DNA from: Heligmosomoides polygyrus polygyrus | Taxonomy: Eukaryota; Nematoda; Chromadorea; Rhabditida; Heligmosomidae | DNA length: 64,000 nt | Direction of reading: 5' to 3' | Assembly (NCBI GenBank): GCA_947396885.1 | Contig: OX377201.1 | Location: 67,864,983-67,928,982 of the forward strand | Shown here: piece after piece, positions 21,097-34,900 of the stretch | Layout: each line of letters opens with the position of its first letter | How positions within the stretch are numbered: position 1 is the first letter of the stretch | The notes under the pieces: generated by a model | What the model saw: only the letters and a program-made list of their open reading frames with translations | Databases searched by the model: none | Told to the model about the DNA's origin: nothing | Translations under genes and position numbers: made by a program

Positions 21097-24082
21097 TATT
21101 AAGCGCATTGTCAAACTAACCACCATTTGTTTCTCGTTCGTTTAAAAGTCATCGCTTTTGTGTGCATTTCTCTTCTCATCCCAAGCGAACGTCTCCCAGA
21201 TGCGTCTGCAGCCGTGCCAGCAGATCTCTCGCTTTCGTTGCTGCTGTTGATGGGGAATTTCTCGATAAACACTCGTTCGAGCGGTTCGCTGGAGAGCGGC
21301 CGATGCTTCGATACGATCTGCCTTCCTCTGAAACGACACGCACAGATCAGTCATGGGTGGCTGCGACTTGCGCCTGCCGCCGTCCTACCATTCGGATCGC
21401 CTCCCACCTCGCACTTCTCCCAGCCGGCGCTGACAATACCCGCGCATCGGGCAACCCGAGCCCTCCGCTCGCTCCCGCATTGTTCGGTTTCCGTCACTGC
21501 ACGTTGCTTGAATGCCGTCCACCGCTAGCGTCCCGTTACCCGTACCGCGATGAGAACGGTCAGCTTGAGGTGTCAGGTCTCCCACGCGGGCTCCTGCTAC
21601 CTCATCTATGCTCACAGCTTTTCTGCAGCGAAAGAAGCCCCGGGTCGATGCACTTCGACAGCCCGAGGAGTATTCGCCAACAGCCGCCTTATCAGAAGCG
21701 CTGCCTGTTTTTGCGTGTGCTGTCCGTCCTATTTGTGCTGTCGGTTCCGCCGCTGTGCTGACAGTTGCGAGACCTTCGCGAGTCACACTGTTCCCCTCCT
21801 TCGTCGCTCCCACTCCGTCAGTGATTCAGGGCCTCGTGCCAGAGTGCACGTTGCCCTGCTCAAAAACAGCGCTGGGACATCCGCGCTGATTAATGGCCAA
21901 AAGCCTTCTTCCACGGTATGGGCCGAGTTCCTTGTCCACATCTCGCCGGCTTGGTCCCGCATTGTCGAGGTTTGATCCCAGAACTCGGCGAAGCGTCGAA
22001 CGGCCATCGGCTGTTAGCACTCGAGTAATCGTCCCTGGGGCACTAGGGAATCGCTCGAATGCCCGCCGACATCTTAATGGCGCGCTGCTCAGATATTCAA
22101 CACACTCAGGGACGAGTGTGATCCTCCCTCCATATACGGCTTGTTCACGGCGGCTTAATGGCCAGAACGCCGGATAATGGGTCCTGACTGGCTGAGTAGC
22201 CCTGGTGCCCGAGGACGTCGCTTCGGCACCCCATCAACTCGGACTGAAGTCGGCCGCTTTAGCCAGCCGAGCGCCTAGTCTTCCATGGATTTTGTGCAAG
22301 CATCCTTCTGAGGAAAGGAACAGAACTAAACTTACGCAGGGCATCTCATTCCTGCGCCATCAGAAATGCAAAACCCTTCTTCGGCAGAGAGAGAAAACCC
22401 TTTAACACCTTTGGCAACAGAGACCGTTCGCTGCACTCTGGAAAGCAATGTCTTCAAGCCTCTATGTAACAGAAGACAGATGTTTGTCCTTCTATTCGAA
22501 TTAGAGCAGAACTAAGCGAATACCACCAAAACGGCTCTCCGCAATTTACATATCATCATCCTTTTCGCTGCTTTGATCGAACAGGGAGATTTCGGAGAAC
22601 ATCTTCTAATACGCCAACCTATGCTTTCCTCAAATGTTTGTGAAAGGCAAAAGTCTATGCACTCCTCAGTTGTTTGTCGAAAATTCAATAAAAAAGTGTG
22701 GGAGATGTCACCAGTCGTAGTAATATGTAGTTCCCCAATTTCCAAAAAAAACCTGCTTCCTCCTCTCAAATGAGGAACCCCGGAGAAAGAATTTCTGTTT
22801 GCCTTTTCTGATTTTTTCCTTTCTCTTCTTTTTTTGCTGGAATATAATGTTCGTGTTTTATCTTCGGAGATACTCTCTGGCTGCTTATTCTCAACCGTTA
22901 TTTCACGTTCATGTTCAGTCGTTGATACACAGACAGTTGTCCAGCTTAAAAGCTCAGGACATGTTATACCGATAGCTGTGGTCCTGCAAGTTGGGCTTTT
23001 GTTCTGCAGAAGTGCGCATGCTAGAAGAGGAGGTGAAGGTACGGGATCATGGGATGACTCTCCACTGCACTGGCGTTATTCTGCCAAAGCCTATTTTATG
23101 TCACTCTCCGCTGCAAGACATAACGTATCATATGGGAGACCTAGGAGCTGCCATTCGCTGGCGGGCTGGGGCAGCTTCTTGGAAAATCAGGACTGTGTCA
23201 TGAGTATTATTCGGGTCTAGGGTAGCTGAGTGGGTCATTTCCGCTCTCATGGATCAGTTGCTCTCTGAGTACACTAGTTCCACTGCAGTTTGTTATTATC
23301 CACGTAGGATCGCTGAGAGTCGCGTGAAGAGTGTCCATATCTGGGTTACGACCATTCATTGTCAGCATCTCATCCATGTGCTGGAAGAAGACGGGACCCC
23401 TCGGTTCGCTGTAGAAAAAAGAGACCAGTTCTCCACGCTGCCCAAGGTGAGCGTGCTGTGATCCCGTGCGAGGTACTAGCTGGCTTCGGCTTCACGCTTT
23501 TCTGGGTCTTCAGAAGACCCCTTTGCATCGTCTCTCCTACCGTAACATCGCATGCGACGAGCTACTGGCTGTTCCGTCGTGAATCGCCACGTGAAGGCAG
23601 CGGTAGCTTGGAGTGGTTGAACTGGCGAAGCATGGCTCACCTGGTGCCCCCCCCCCCTACTGTCTGAACACTCCTCTCATATCTGAGATCCGGCGCGACG
23701 ATTACTCGAGGAATCCCAACACTCTTGTCGCATTCAGTGCGAGCACCATAACATCACATCTAGCGAGAGGAACGTCATCTGCCGACTGCTGTTCCTCGTC
23801 GCACTGTTCGATATGATCTCGTTGTCTTCATGTCGGCATTCCACTCCATGACGAAGTAATATGCTTAGTGCTGCTCCTATCCTGGTCCAATTTCCATCCT
23901 CGAAGTACTCATTTTTCGTGCCTCGATTTCGATTTTTGAGTCGATTTCCGGTGTGAAGAGCTTTTGCCAGCTCTCGTTGACCGAGCTTCTGTTGTGTTAT
24001 CCTGGATAGTTGTATTGGTTGCCCTGGTAATGATGACCCTGGCGATGCTTGACGTTTCCCATGCTTAACTTTCGTATCCATT
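21097..24082. other. unassigned; GC-rich overlapping frames at 21.1-22.2 kb
   Basis: Two overlapping plus frames and one minus frame are open between 21130 and 22000, a sign of composition and not of coding. I recognise no domain and cannot find consistent splice structure. The rest is quiet except for a C-tract at 23647-23658. Confidence 0.4.
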
Positions 24083-24410
24083 GGCCGGGCGCGTGTAGCG
24101 CAGTAGGAGGAAGCGCCGACGGTCGCGTGCACCCGATGCCAGGTTTCTGGTTCGGATTTCCCGCCCAGGCCAATCAAGCCTTCCATCCCTCCGTGGTCGG
24201 TGAATTGGTACCAGACGTGTCTGGGAAGGATAAAGCGCTGACTTGTTCATCGGTTGGCCACCGCATGTCATTGTACATGCGGTGGCCAACCGATGTATGA
24301 CCAAATACGCATCCATATCGCCTCCATGACATCCCGTAGAAGTAGAATGCGCTGGCGCATCCAAAAAGGGATTGAGTAACGCCGTCCTTTATCCTTATCC
24401 TTTATCTACT
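24083..24410 (+). mobile_element. tRNA-derived SINE carrying a perfect hairpin
   Basis: Head GGCCGGGCGCGTGTAGCGCAG, B-box-like TGGTTCGGATTTCCC, then CCAGGCCAATCAAGCCTTCC, GAATTGGTACCAGACGTGTC, the GACATCCCGTAGAAGTAGAA block and a CTTTATCCTTATCC tail. A 21-bp perfect inverted repeat (24248-24268 and 24275-24295, 6-nt loop) replaces what is a single-copy stretch in sister copies. Confidence 0.78.
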
Positions 24411-25942
24411 GGCCAGCCACGAACTTGACCAAGGGACTTACTCTTGCTATATGCAGAAACAGCAAATACATAATTGTCCACAGTCTCCGTATACAATTTG
24501 CAATTCGTGTTGAGAATTCTCGAATTCCCATTTCAGGCTTCTGGAAACCAGAAACGGTACAAGTCTGGAGCTGGAGTCCACTTTCCTCCTCTTCCATAAC
24601 ATCCATAGAATTTGTGCAAAACCTTTGAAACGGAACCGTTAAATATGGACGTGTATTCATTACAACTGTAGAGGAACATCTAGGCTTGCTGCTGCTGTTG
24701 TAAAACTGCTGCTAATGAGCAAGGCAGAGGGTGACCTCTCCCCGGACTTACACCCAGAGCTGGTTTCCGTGCAAACCATTTGCTTTGCTCGCTTTGTTCA
24801 AAATGTGATATATAGCAGAATTTGGTACTGTTCGAAGAAGCCCTAACCGAAGTTTGAGCCAAATCGGTGATTCTGACCCGACCACCCTAGTTGTCGATAT
24901 GGGAGGTCTCCGGCCATATTCGGTGAAACGGGCGTCGGATTTGCGTCCAGCATCCCAAGAAGTCCCCTAGGCGAAGTTTAAGCCGAATCGGTGGTTTCGA
25001 AATAATTTTGTTTTTTATTTATGAGGTGCGGAATTGGGACGCATTGTCCGGCGCGACCGAAAAAGTGCGTCCCAATTCGAGATGCTTTGGGTGTGTTTGT
25101 CAACGTGTTAAACCGCCAGTAACGAGGTAGAAAGCGCGTGTTCTCCTGCGGAAGGCGTTGTGCTCGTTCAAGAAAACCCTCGACTACCTCAGATTGATTG
25201 CTACTACAGTTTCTGCCACTGGCGTGATTTGCTGATGAGGAAACTGTTGGAAAAGAGAGTTGTAGTTAGACGGGTGGCAGAACATGAAGGATAAGCCATT
25301 CTTGTCCCCAATGCAGTCCTGTCCCAGTCACATTCTGCAAGAGATTGTGACGTCAATTACTTGGTGGGATTTTGGGATTACCTTTGGAAAGACCTTAGTA
25401 CAAGAACGGGCTGAATAAGAGTCTAGCGGTGAACAGCCGTTGTCGAGCTGCAGAACATCATCCCATGCTGTTCGCTCCGGTGTCTCGGCCCCGTTCCGTC
25501 AGAGACCTGAGTGGCCATGACGTCCGTGTGACTCCCGGTGAATTGCCCTGTCTCAGTGCATTTGATGGAGCTAATTGAATTCTCGCACTCGCTCCATGGC
25601 AATGCGATACGCGGCGCCGACGGCGGCAGCACTCGGACGCCACGCATCCGCTTCTCTTCGAACGGCCGGCGACACCGTCTCCGGAGGTGTCGTCTTTCGA
25701 GAAGAGGATCATTCTCTTCAAGGCACCCCATCGCCGGTCGGCGCATTACTGAGCACCCGAGCCCGTCGACGGAGACCGTGTGCGCGGCACAATCCCCGCC
25801 CAGGGGTGTTCCCACTCGCGCTTAGCCTCCCGCAACGGCTCGACCTCGCCGTCCTGATCCTCTTCTGCCGTCATCTGACGAGGGCACTCGCCACAGTTGC
25901 CTTCTCCCATGGTGTCTTTCGTCTCCTCATTCCGTTCCACCA
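24411..25942. other. upstream region of the DDR gene; two short repeats
   Basis: 24850-25010 is a diverged relative of the centre of the palindromic element at 35240-35420 (shared AAATCGGTGAT, CGAAGTTT, CGGTGGT). 25031-25077 is a hairpin with 13-bp arms, GAATTGGGACGCA and TGCGTCCCAATTC. The remainder up to 25942 should hold the promoter, but I cannot point to a core element. Confidence 0.45.
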
Positions 25943-25985
25943 TCTGATTTCAGCTCAACTGCCGGCTGTAGATGACGGTGTAGTC
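25943..25985 (+). promoter_or_regulatory. possible trans-splice acceptor and upstream ORF of the DDR gene
   Basis: TCTGATTTCAG ends at 25953, a strong nematode 3' splice site 32 nt before the DDR start codon. It fits spliced-leader addition or a 5' UTR intron. Between it and the start lies a four-codon upstream ORF (ATG 25972, stop TAG 25981-25983). The mRNA start is inferred. Confidence 0.5.
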
Positions 25986-28900
25986 ATGCTTCGACTTCTC
26001 AGCGCTCTCGCCCTGTTTGGCTGTGCATGGAGTCTGGACAGGAGTGAGTTCCATTACAATTCTCCATTCGAAATTTGTTGTTCTCTCTGTGGCATGCTGT
26101 TACAAATCGATTGTTCGCTCTTTAGTGCGCTGTCATCCATCTATGTATTCTGGTTATGTATCGTGGGCGCTGTATTGTGTCTATCTCGCTCCTTTTCGGA
26201 GGATTTTCAGGGGTGCTCCATTATTGGACACTTTTTGTCCGAGCTGGATTTTGATGCTGGTGCCACGAACCGAAAGAAAAAGCATTTTCCACTAAATTCA
26301 CGGTAGAAACAAGGAAGCTTCGCCATTTGAGGGATTCATTCCCAAAGACTTGCGTGATTTATTGTTTATCTTGCGCTTGGTGTGTTGCAGTGCAATAGGA
26401 GGAGGCACACCAAGTCAAGAGTTCCTGGTTCGGGATTCCTGCTCAGACAGACTGAGCCTCCCTTCCTTACGAGGTCGTGGTGAACTGACACCGGATTTGA
26501 TTGAAGAAAACAATACAATCCAACCCAACCGATCTCCGGCTGTTCTGCAGTGCCTCCATCATTGCGCCACGCTCTCCTGCATGGTGGCTCGTTTCAATTA
26601 CCGTAGTTGTCGAGATAGCAAAATGGGAGTTGCTTAGGCCTTGGGTAGGCAGTTCTTTCGCTGAAGTTCCAAAGGCAGTTAAGGGAATGCGCCATATACC
26701 TCAAATTGGTGGACTTTTGACGCTTTGCACCATCCGATCTGAATGTATTCACTTGTCGTGGTTGGAGACAGTATGTACTAGGAGTAGAGCAAGTAAATTC
26801 CGCAACGTCTGTCGAACGTCACTCCTAGCTGTACCCGTTCTTTCGAGGAAAAAATCTCTCTACCTTGAATTTGTATGACTCGATCTAGTAGCTGCTCCTA
26901 CACCGTCTGGAGATTAGCATTTTTCCTAAAAATGCATCTCGCTGTCTCAGCTTCTCTTTGAGGTCTGAGGGAAGGCTACGTATCACCAGACAGCAGTTTC
27001 ACCGATTGGGTTCTCGCGAGCTTCTGCCGTCAGAGTCTTGTTGCCCCCTCCCTTGGCTGCAGGACCTTTTTGCACATTTAGCGCGACAGGTTGCAACGTC
27101 GGAAGCCGCCGATCATCGCACATGGCGACAGACAAAGCGTCCATCTGCGGTGCAAAGGCTCTGGCTCTCCGATGCCGTTGCGCTTCCCAAGGTTTTCTCT
27201 CTGCCTGAGTCAGGCTGCTGTAAGGCCTGGGAAGGTTGGGCTCCAGAACCGACGGGTGTTACAACAATGTTGTGGAGACTCGTCCTACATTTGACGAGCA
27301 TCGACATCCAAATGTGGTCTCCGTTTTTTCGCCTCCAAACGATGAGAAAACCGAGGAATGTCGGGGGGCAACGGGACCTTCCGGACGGAGGGGCCTGCTC
27401 GTTGCGACGAACTGACCCTTGTCACTCACTTGGCGGGAGTAAGTGGCTTTTACAATGCGCAAGGTGTTTCCACACAGGAAGTCACAACTGTCCCAACGCC
27501 TTTCATCCCCCGCCTCGGGAGGCAAACAGCCGCCGGAACCTGTCATACTCGTCAAGGCTTCCCTTTTAAACTCGGCCGGCGATATTGGTGCGGCCTGGAA
27601 ATGCCCATCCAATTACCGTTTTTGCTCGCTATAGGAAGACTTCTCGACGAGAAATAATCAGGTTCGCCCCGGAATCGCTCATGCTCTCGGCAAGCGAGTC
27701 GTGGGACCTCTCTTCCTGAAGCGAGTTGCCGTCTTGTGGATAGAGCGTTGCTCACGCCGTTCCCGTAGCAGTTCTCGTTGAGGCGCAGTGATCGATAAGT
27801 GAATCCGATTAGAAGCCAATAGTTGCCCACTTCATTCGCACCTTCTTCGTGAGATGGCCTACCTGGCAGGGATGTTCCCTCATAACTCTGACATATAACA
27901 TCGGAGAAATGTCCTGTAGGCACAAAAGGTGCATCCATCTTGGGAAAGCTGCCTTCCGTCACTACAAAAGTAGCTGCAGTTCCCAGAAGTGCTTTGTTAC
28001 CTTCACACGTAGGACTATGCATATCGACAAGGTTTTGAAAACGCTTAAAATTCCCGGCGACAACGACGTGCTTCAGAGCGGAATCGACCTTGTTAACAGC
28101 TGGTCCCTCGAATGGGCTCTTCGTCTTTCGGAAGAAAATTCCATGGTGTTGCATCTAGGAAGTTGGAACAATGAGCATGGTTATCGTTTAGCTACGTCAG
28201 TAGTCGGTGAGGTCGAACAGGTCACAGTGATCCTGGGTTCCTGGTTCAACGTGACCTTAGCTTTGACAAACATTGCGACTGCATTATATCCAAAGCATCT
28301 GTCGTTGTTTATCGCATCTTTCGTTCCTCATCTCCGAGGAACTCTGTTGCTCTGCTGCAAGCTTGCAAGTCGTTTGTTAGGCCGTTGGTCGAATTTGGGA
28401 CAGTTGTGTTTAGCCCATACAAGTTATCGACAAAATAGAGAAAGTTCAGAACGGTTTCACACGGAAGCTCATATTCAAGTCAGTAGGTTCAACTATCAAA
28501 ACATGCCTTCTGCCCACGGAAGGAATATTAATTTGCAAACTCGCGCCTCTAGAAGGCGTAAGTTCGACTTGCTGACGTTTCGCAAAATGATGCACGGGCG
28601 AATTGGGTTACAGATAGAGTTTTCTCTTAATGTGAGACCTTCTTACACCAGGGCTATCTCGCACAAACCTATCTTATCTAGGGCTAGATTAAATTGCAGC
28701 AAATACTTCTTCACTCACCGCGTCTTCGCCGAATACTTTGGCCTAAGAAGGAAGGTCAACACCCCTTCCACTTTTCTTCCTTCAAAAACTTATAAAGGCT
28801 CACCTGGACGCCTGATGAATGCCTCATGTTTGACGCCCTCCTGTTTGTTTAATGATCAGCTAATTAATATTCCCGTTTGTTTTAAATTTACTTGTCATTT

Positions 28901-31900
28901 TTCGGTTTGTTATTTGTTTTTTCTTTGTTTTCCTTCTCTACCTATTTCTGCATCACTTTCTTTTTGTCGGCATTTCGACTGGTAGTCTGCGTACTGCTTA
29001 CTATTTTCATTACTCTCATCCACATGGGGATACCTCCCTGTGTAATAAATGATGATGATAGGCCCTAAGGATGGTATTAGCCTACCTGACTGGATATGCG
29101 CCAAAGCCTGCACTTCTATGAGCTATCATGAAGGCAGCTGGAAGGAGTGATTGACATATACAGTGGCATCCCATGGTCAGACGAGCAACAAATTAAGTAT
29201 CGAGACAGTCACTTCGTCCTGAAAGGCTCTGGAGTCATACTGGATTTTTTCTTCACAAAATTCGTGGTCACAGATCACTCTCTGCCGTTTGTTTGTGAGT
29301 TAAAGAGTGAGCAGATTTCGTGAAGAAGATCAGTGGTTTGCACAGAACGTTTAGTATAAGTAGACACTTCAGTCAGTCTCAACCAGCTCTCCTATCACCA
29401 CACTGCAGCGGCGTCGCTCCGCGCAACCAGTGATGAGCGGGTGAGTTCACTTCGTGGCTTCTGGTTCTCCGCTATGCCGCAAGACGGTGTTCGAGAGATT
29501 AGAGTCGATGAGGCGTTTCGCTGATCAGTAAACGCTGGTCCACCTTGCAACCTCGTCCGACATCGAAGCCAATCAAACAAATTAGCGCTTCCTCCCTCGG
29601 TTACCATTCCATCGAGCCCTAAAGAGTGGAAGCCGTCGTTGGTCTGGGCTCAAAACGAGCTTATGACCGTTCCGTGGAATTCAGGCCGACAGCCAGCTGC
29701 TTTACTCTGTACTCGCTTAGATAAATATCATTTTAGGGTAGGGCACATGTTCGGCTTGGTGATGTTCGTTCTTATAAACACTGTTGTGGCTGTGCTAGAA
29801 GCAGAGGGGGAGAAAAGATGTTCATAAGCGTGGGTGCCTAGTAGTTCGGCGTGAAGCGGCGTGTAGTGTCACCGACTTATGTCTTGCGGGCAACAGGGTT
29901 ACGGCACTTTTGAGCATGGTGGCGACAATGTAGGCCGTTGCTCACTACAAAAAAGCTCTGCTCCTCCAAATATAAGTCTGCGCCTACCGTAATGTGAAGT
30001 AGCCCTTCATCCGCTAGTCCGTTGGAGCTTACCCATGCTTCGCAGAAAAGTCTACGCATATGGCGCACTTCAGGTGGAGTTTCCCTCCTTCAGAATTCCT
30101 ACTCCCCACTGTTTTACGGCAGCTTGTACCAGAAGCAGTAACATGGGTTTGTTTTCGGACGAACCATTCTGTCATTTTCTAGTGGACGATAGTGTTGTTA
30201 GCTCAGTAGCGCACATAAACAGCAGATGCTGAGAACTTTGGGAGAGAGCGCCGAACAAGAATTGAGTTCCTCGTGCACTTTGGCGTCTGCTGGCCGTCAC
30301 GCTATTCCATCAAGCTTCGACGCCTGCTCATGGATTGCAAAGTGGACATTTATTACCGTGACAGGAAACGCGATGCGGACTTTATTGCGTCTCCCTATCC
30401 CTACCGCAGATATTCGTCCGCCACCTCGCGGAATCGAGCAGAAAGCTCGGGCGAGTGCAGTAGCGAAGGCTCCACTTCTTCTGTTCCCGGCCCGTTCTTG
30501 GCGCATCTCCGTCTCCGATGACCTCGAATCCGGTCTCGCTGACGCCATCAGGCGTTTCTCCACGGTGCGAATTGCGTCAGACTGGGTCGTTTGGTTTGGT
30601 CGTTGGGTCATCGAATAGGTGTTGATTGATGCAATAGCCCTAGTCAGCTCAACCGCGAGCAGCTTTGCCGGCTAGGGTCATCAATTCCGATCACAGCCGT
30701 CCGTGGCACCTGATCGGTGTCAAAATGGCGAGAACTACTGCGATTTATGGTCACCTGGACAGGTGTCGAGGCGCGTCACTATCGCTTTATAATGGCTGTC
30801 ACTGCACTGGACCACTGCAGGCCTCCAGAGACCAGCCACCCTGCGCCCTTCGAGGAATGCGCCCTACAGTGTTTAGCCAGCAGCAGTTGCGCCATCGGCG
30901 GCCACCTTAACAGGAGCGGACCAGCTGTCCACCGGCACCGCTTGCTCGTTTGGGTCAACGGACCGCCGCACCTCTAGCTGCTGTAGTCCACGGGGTGCTA
31001 TTGTGGGCTACTGCTCGTAAAATCAGCTGGCGATTGATTTCGATGTGCTGGTGCGGCGGAACAGAGAAAAACTCAACCACGATGGTTCGATGGTTCGTCA
31101 TAAACTAGGAATTGCTGCGAAGGACTCGATGAAATGCGCTGTCCGGCATTGAAAAAGCCCCTTCTTCAGACTTAGCCGCCGCTCCGTGAAGCACTGGCAT
31201 CCGTGTCAGGCATTCAGCGCCCCTTCGCATTTGCGGAAAACATGATACTTGTTGTCTCAGCGGCGAGTCAAAGGACCATGACACGGGGTCCGTTTCGGTC
31301 TGCACACACACAGGGAGCAGATACAGTCCCTCGAAATAACGGCTACTGAACTGCTCCTCGGCGTAGATTAGCAGAGATTGCCCGACGAGGTGCTCCTAAG
31401 AACGCTTTGATTCGGCCAATTCAGCGCACCAGAACCTTGCATTCGTCCACCGCTCACCTCCTTCGTGTAATGGACATTCAATTGAGAATGGTTGGCTTCG
31501 TATACTATGACAGCATTGACGAAATGTTGAGCTAATTGTGAAGGCTCCGCAACAGCTCGTAAAAGTCGTACTTTCAACGGCTGTTAAGAAGAGAAGCGGA
31601 TGGATTTCTTCCTGATATTCGTTAGGTTTCGCTTGCCTATGTTTCGCTGAGGAGACTGTTTTTGAACTCCCTTCTCCCTGACATCCAATTGACGTATTGT
31701 CGCCGAAGTGCTGCGCATTTTGCAATGCTGCTCGCAAATGAGTGTTTTTGAAACAAGTGAATATGTTACGAAAGGAAAATCAAGGATCTACCAAGTCGGA
31801 TTTTGAAGTCTAGTTTAGCCTGAATTAAGAAGCGGCACAGCTGAATGGGCAAGCACCGGCATACATACATATCCCCTCCTACTTCAGTGTTAGGTCGCTG

Positions 31901-34900
31901 GCGACACTATTCAGCCCGCTGCTACTAAACAGCTGAATTCTCCTTCTCCAATGAGCGCCTTCTCTAAGCCGTACCATAGGCTGTCGAATCACAGATTTGC
32001 ATACATATTAAGGTGGGCCCGATTTAGCTTATGTAAGCGAAAGATAGTATTTTCCAAAGGTACTAATAATGTATCTTTTCTCAAAATTTCTGGCTCCTTA
32101 GAGAAGCAACACCTTGTGGTGGGTTGGCTTCAGCGTAGCGACTAGGTGCAGTTGGAGACCGCCTTGTGCGTCCACTCTGAGCGAGATTGATTTGCTTTGA
32201 ATCGGATGACGCAAAAAGCGCATTCATTCCTATGATAATGCGCCGTCGTCAACGAATCCAATCAACCTGAGCCATTCGACCAGCCACCTGTTCAGTGCAC
32301 GGAAGTGAGTGGGCACGACATTACCTGATTTCAGAGAACTGCGGCGCACCTCTGGGACTAACGAGCGGCCGAGTTCGAGATGACCAACTCAGCGCATCGT
32401 CGTCTTTCGACGCCGAGAGCACCGGGCCTCAGCACGCCAGGTAAGGATTTTTCCCGGGCTTTCTAGGAAGGCGAATCTGGCATCAAACACGTCTCGGACA
32501 GTTCAGTTCGGCCGCCGAAGTCCTTTCTGCAAATGGTTGTTGTTGCCCCGCGGACACCGTGTTCCGCTTCGGTCGCTACCATCCATGTTGCCTAACAAAT
32601 CGTTCCAATAATTGAAAGTGTGCTGAAATCCCAACCTGCAATAGAGGATGTCTCAGGCGGAAGAAGACATTAGGCTTTCGTCTGTTCTTTTGGCATGTAG
32701 CCTTTTCTGGACTAAAGTAGCTATCAGTACTTTACTCTGTACTTCTACGGCTGAAGTCAGAATGTTATCCAACGAGGAAGGTCAGTGAAGTGACCGTGGA
32801 GATTCTCAAAGCGACCTGCATAGGATTGTAGGGCGCTATCTGGGAAGCACCGTAGTGGTTTCCAACGAATTTCCTGCGGACCCCTGGGTAGGTCAAAAAT
32901 GGCGAAAGCTGCAGCGCTTCAGTGCGGGCTGATGACGAAAAACTGACGACTGGGGTATCCTTGTCGTGCTCAGAAATGATCCTGCAAAAGGGTTGGAGCG
33001 TCAATCATTCCTAGAACGCTCCAAATATAAACTTGTCGAACTCCACGCTTCCATTAGAAATTTGTCAAACACTGCGTTCTAGCAATTATTGAAGCTCCAA
33101 ACCTTTTGCAGGATTGTTTCTGAGCACAACGTATGTATTGGAGGCGACAGTTTTGCGCTATCAGCCCGCATTGAAGCGCTACAGTTTTTTGTCAGTTTTG
33201 AACTACAATACCGCCCGCGCCGCGCGGTCAAAAAGGCGGTTTGCGACGGAAAAATCCGTCGCAAACAGTCGCATGCTCATAACTCCTTTAATTTTGAGTT
33301 GTTTCAGAAACTGTTGGTACCATTCGATTCGTCTCCTCGAGGTCTATAAAACCATGTATAAAGCGTTACCAGGTCACTGCGTTTTCGCTGTGGGTGGCCT
33401 AAAATAATAGTTGAAGCAGGCTTTTGCGATTGGAGCACCTTATTTTCCAGGACGTCCATGTGATTTACAGTGCTTTCGGAGTATCTCAAGCATGCCGTGC
33501 ATTGTCAATCATGCCTGGAATGTTCCGGGAGTGCGCCGTGCAAAATGCATATAGTATCGAACCTATCAATCGAATGAGCGGAAGCATGCTCACTGGGTTT
33601 CTATATTCACTTTTTGGAAAATGTAAAGCCTTCAAGAATATTTCGAAACGTTTAGAGAAATTTTTCAGAAATTTCTAGACGCCCTACTCGGGAATTGCTT
33701 CAGTCTGCCCCGGCGAGACTTATGAGTGCACCATGTGCAATGCGTGTAGAGATGAACCTATCAATCGAGTGGGTTCGACAACTGGTAGAGTGAGCGTCTG
33801 GAGAATTCTATCATAAATTTCCAGCAGCCCTACTAAGGAATTGCTCTAATGCTGTCCAGCTAGCCTTCAGAGTGCGTCGTGAACAATGCATATAGATTGC
33901 ACGCGCGGGCGTGTTCGGAGCGCAATAACTCTTTCGAGTTCAAATTGTTTCCTCGTGGGTCTTATAGGCAGTAAAACGTTGTAGCAGCACACTAAAGTAG
34001 AATGGTGTAGCTTAAAAAGAGGCAATGTTATAGGGGTGCGAAAATGCAGGTGAGGCTTGTGTGACGCATTTTTCTCCGATTTCGGTGGACCAATGCGGGA
34101 AGATCTGGCGAGCAAACGGCATTGAAATGCGCAGACAAACAGAAAGCTTAGGGTGCTTCACTATGACGTGCTCAGAACTCCTCAGCTTCTTAAACTGTCT
34201 TAGCCTCAGCTGCCAGTTTAAAGCGGCGGAAGAAAGTGGTTAGAGTTTCTTGCGCACTTACTCGTCCAGATGTGAGTGTTCGACAGGAGCAATGGCACTG
34301 TTCCATTCAGCATGAAAAGTGCTATTGAACGGTGCCAATTTCTACCGATTCTAGAAACATCGACTTTGACAGTTTCGCATCGAGGGCGAGTCCGCTCGAG
34401 GCCGCGGCAGACGGACGATGACGTCATCGAAAACCGATGTTTACGAAATGAGCCATGCTTGGTACCGTTCGATAGAGCTTTTCGTGGTGAATTGAACGAT
34501 GTTATTGAGAGTAGAGAAAACTGAATTCTGAGAGAGTAAGAGCGAGGAGAACATCGATCGTTGTTGTGTTAAATTGCACGCGCGGGCAGGTTCTGAGCGC
34601 AATAGCTCTGTCATTTGTGAACCTTTCCGGTTGCAGCTTGTGAGTTTTGTAGTCAGCAGAATGTTGTAGTAGAGCTCTAAAACGCAGCGATGTAGCTTAT
34701 GATTGTACAAAGTTACAGCGGTGCGAAAATGCAGATTAGCCTTGCGTAGCTCGATTTTTTCCAAATTCAGTCGACTTCTGCGGGAAGACGCAGAGAGCTA
34801 ATAGCCTACAAATGCACAGGCGAGCAGAACGCTTAAGGTTGTTTACGATGGCGTTCTCGCAACTCCTTGGCTGATTGAACTGCCTTAGCAACGCTGCCAT

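Noticed and set aside
21162..22000. Long overlapping open frames in a GC-rich patch
   Set aside because: Both strands and several frames are open at once and none has a recognisable domain or splice structure.
25575..26306. 243-codon plus-strand open frame overlapping the DDR start
   Set aside because: Only the part 25986-26043 is coding, as DDR exon 1, where a splice donor ends it. Upstream residues have no motif and downstream residues are intronic.
26958..27612. Possible host exons in DDR intron 1
   Set aside because: No domain, and open frames exist on both strands. At best decayed LINE sequence.
27849..28985. 378-codon open frame as a host gene
   Set aside because: Its middle and end match CR1-type LINE reverse transcriptase C-terminal sequence with frame changes and a simple-repeat tail.
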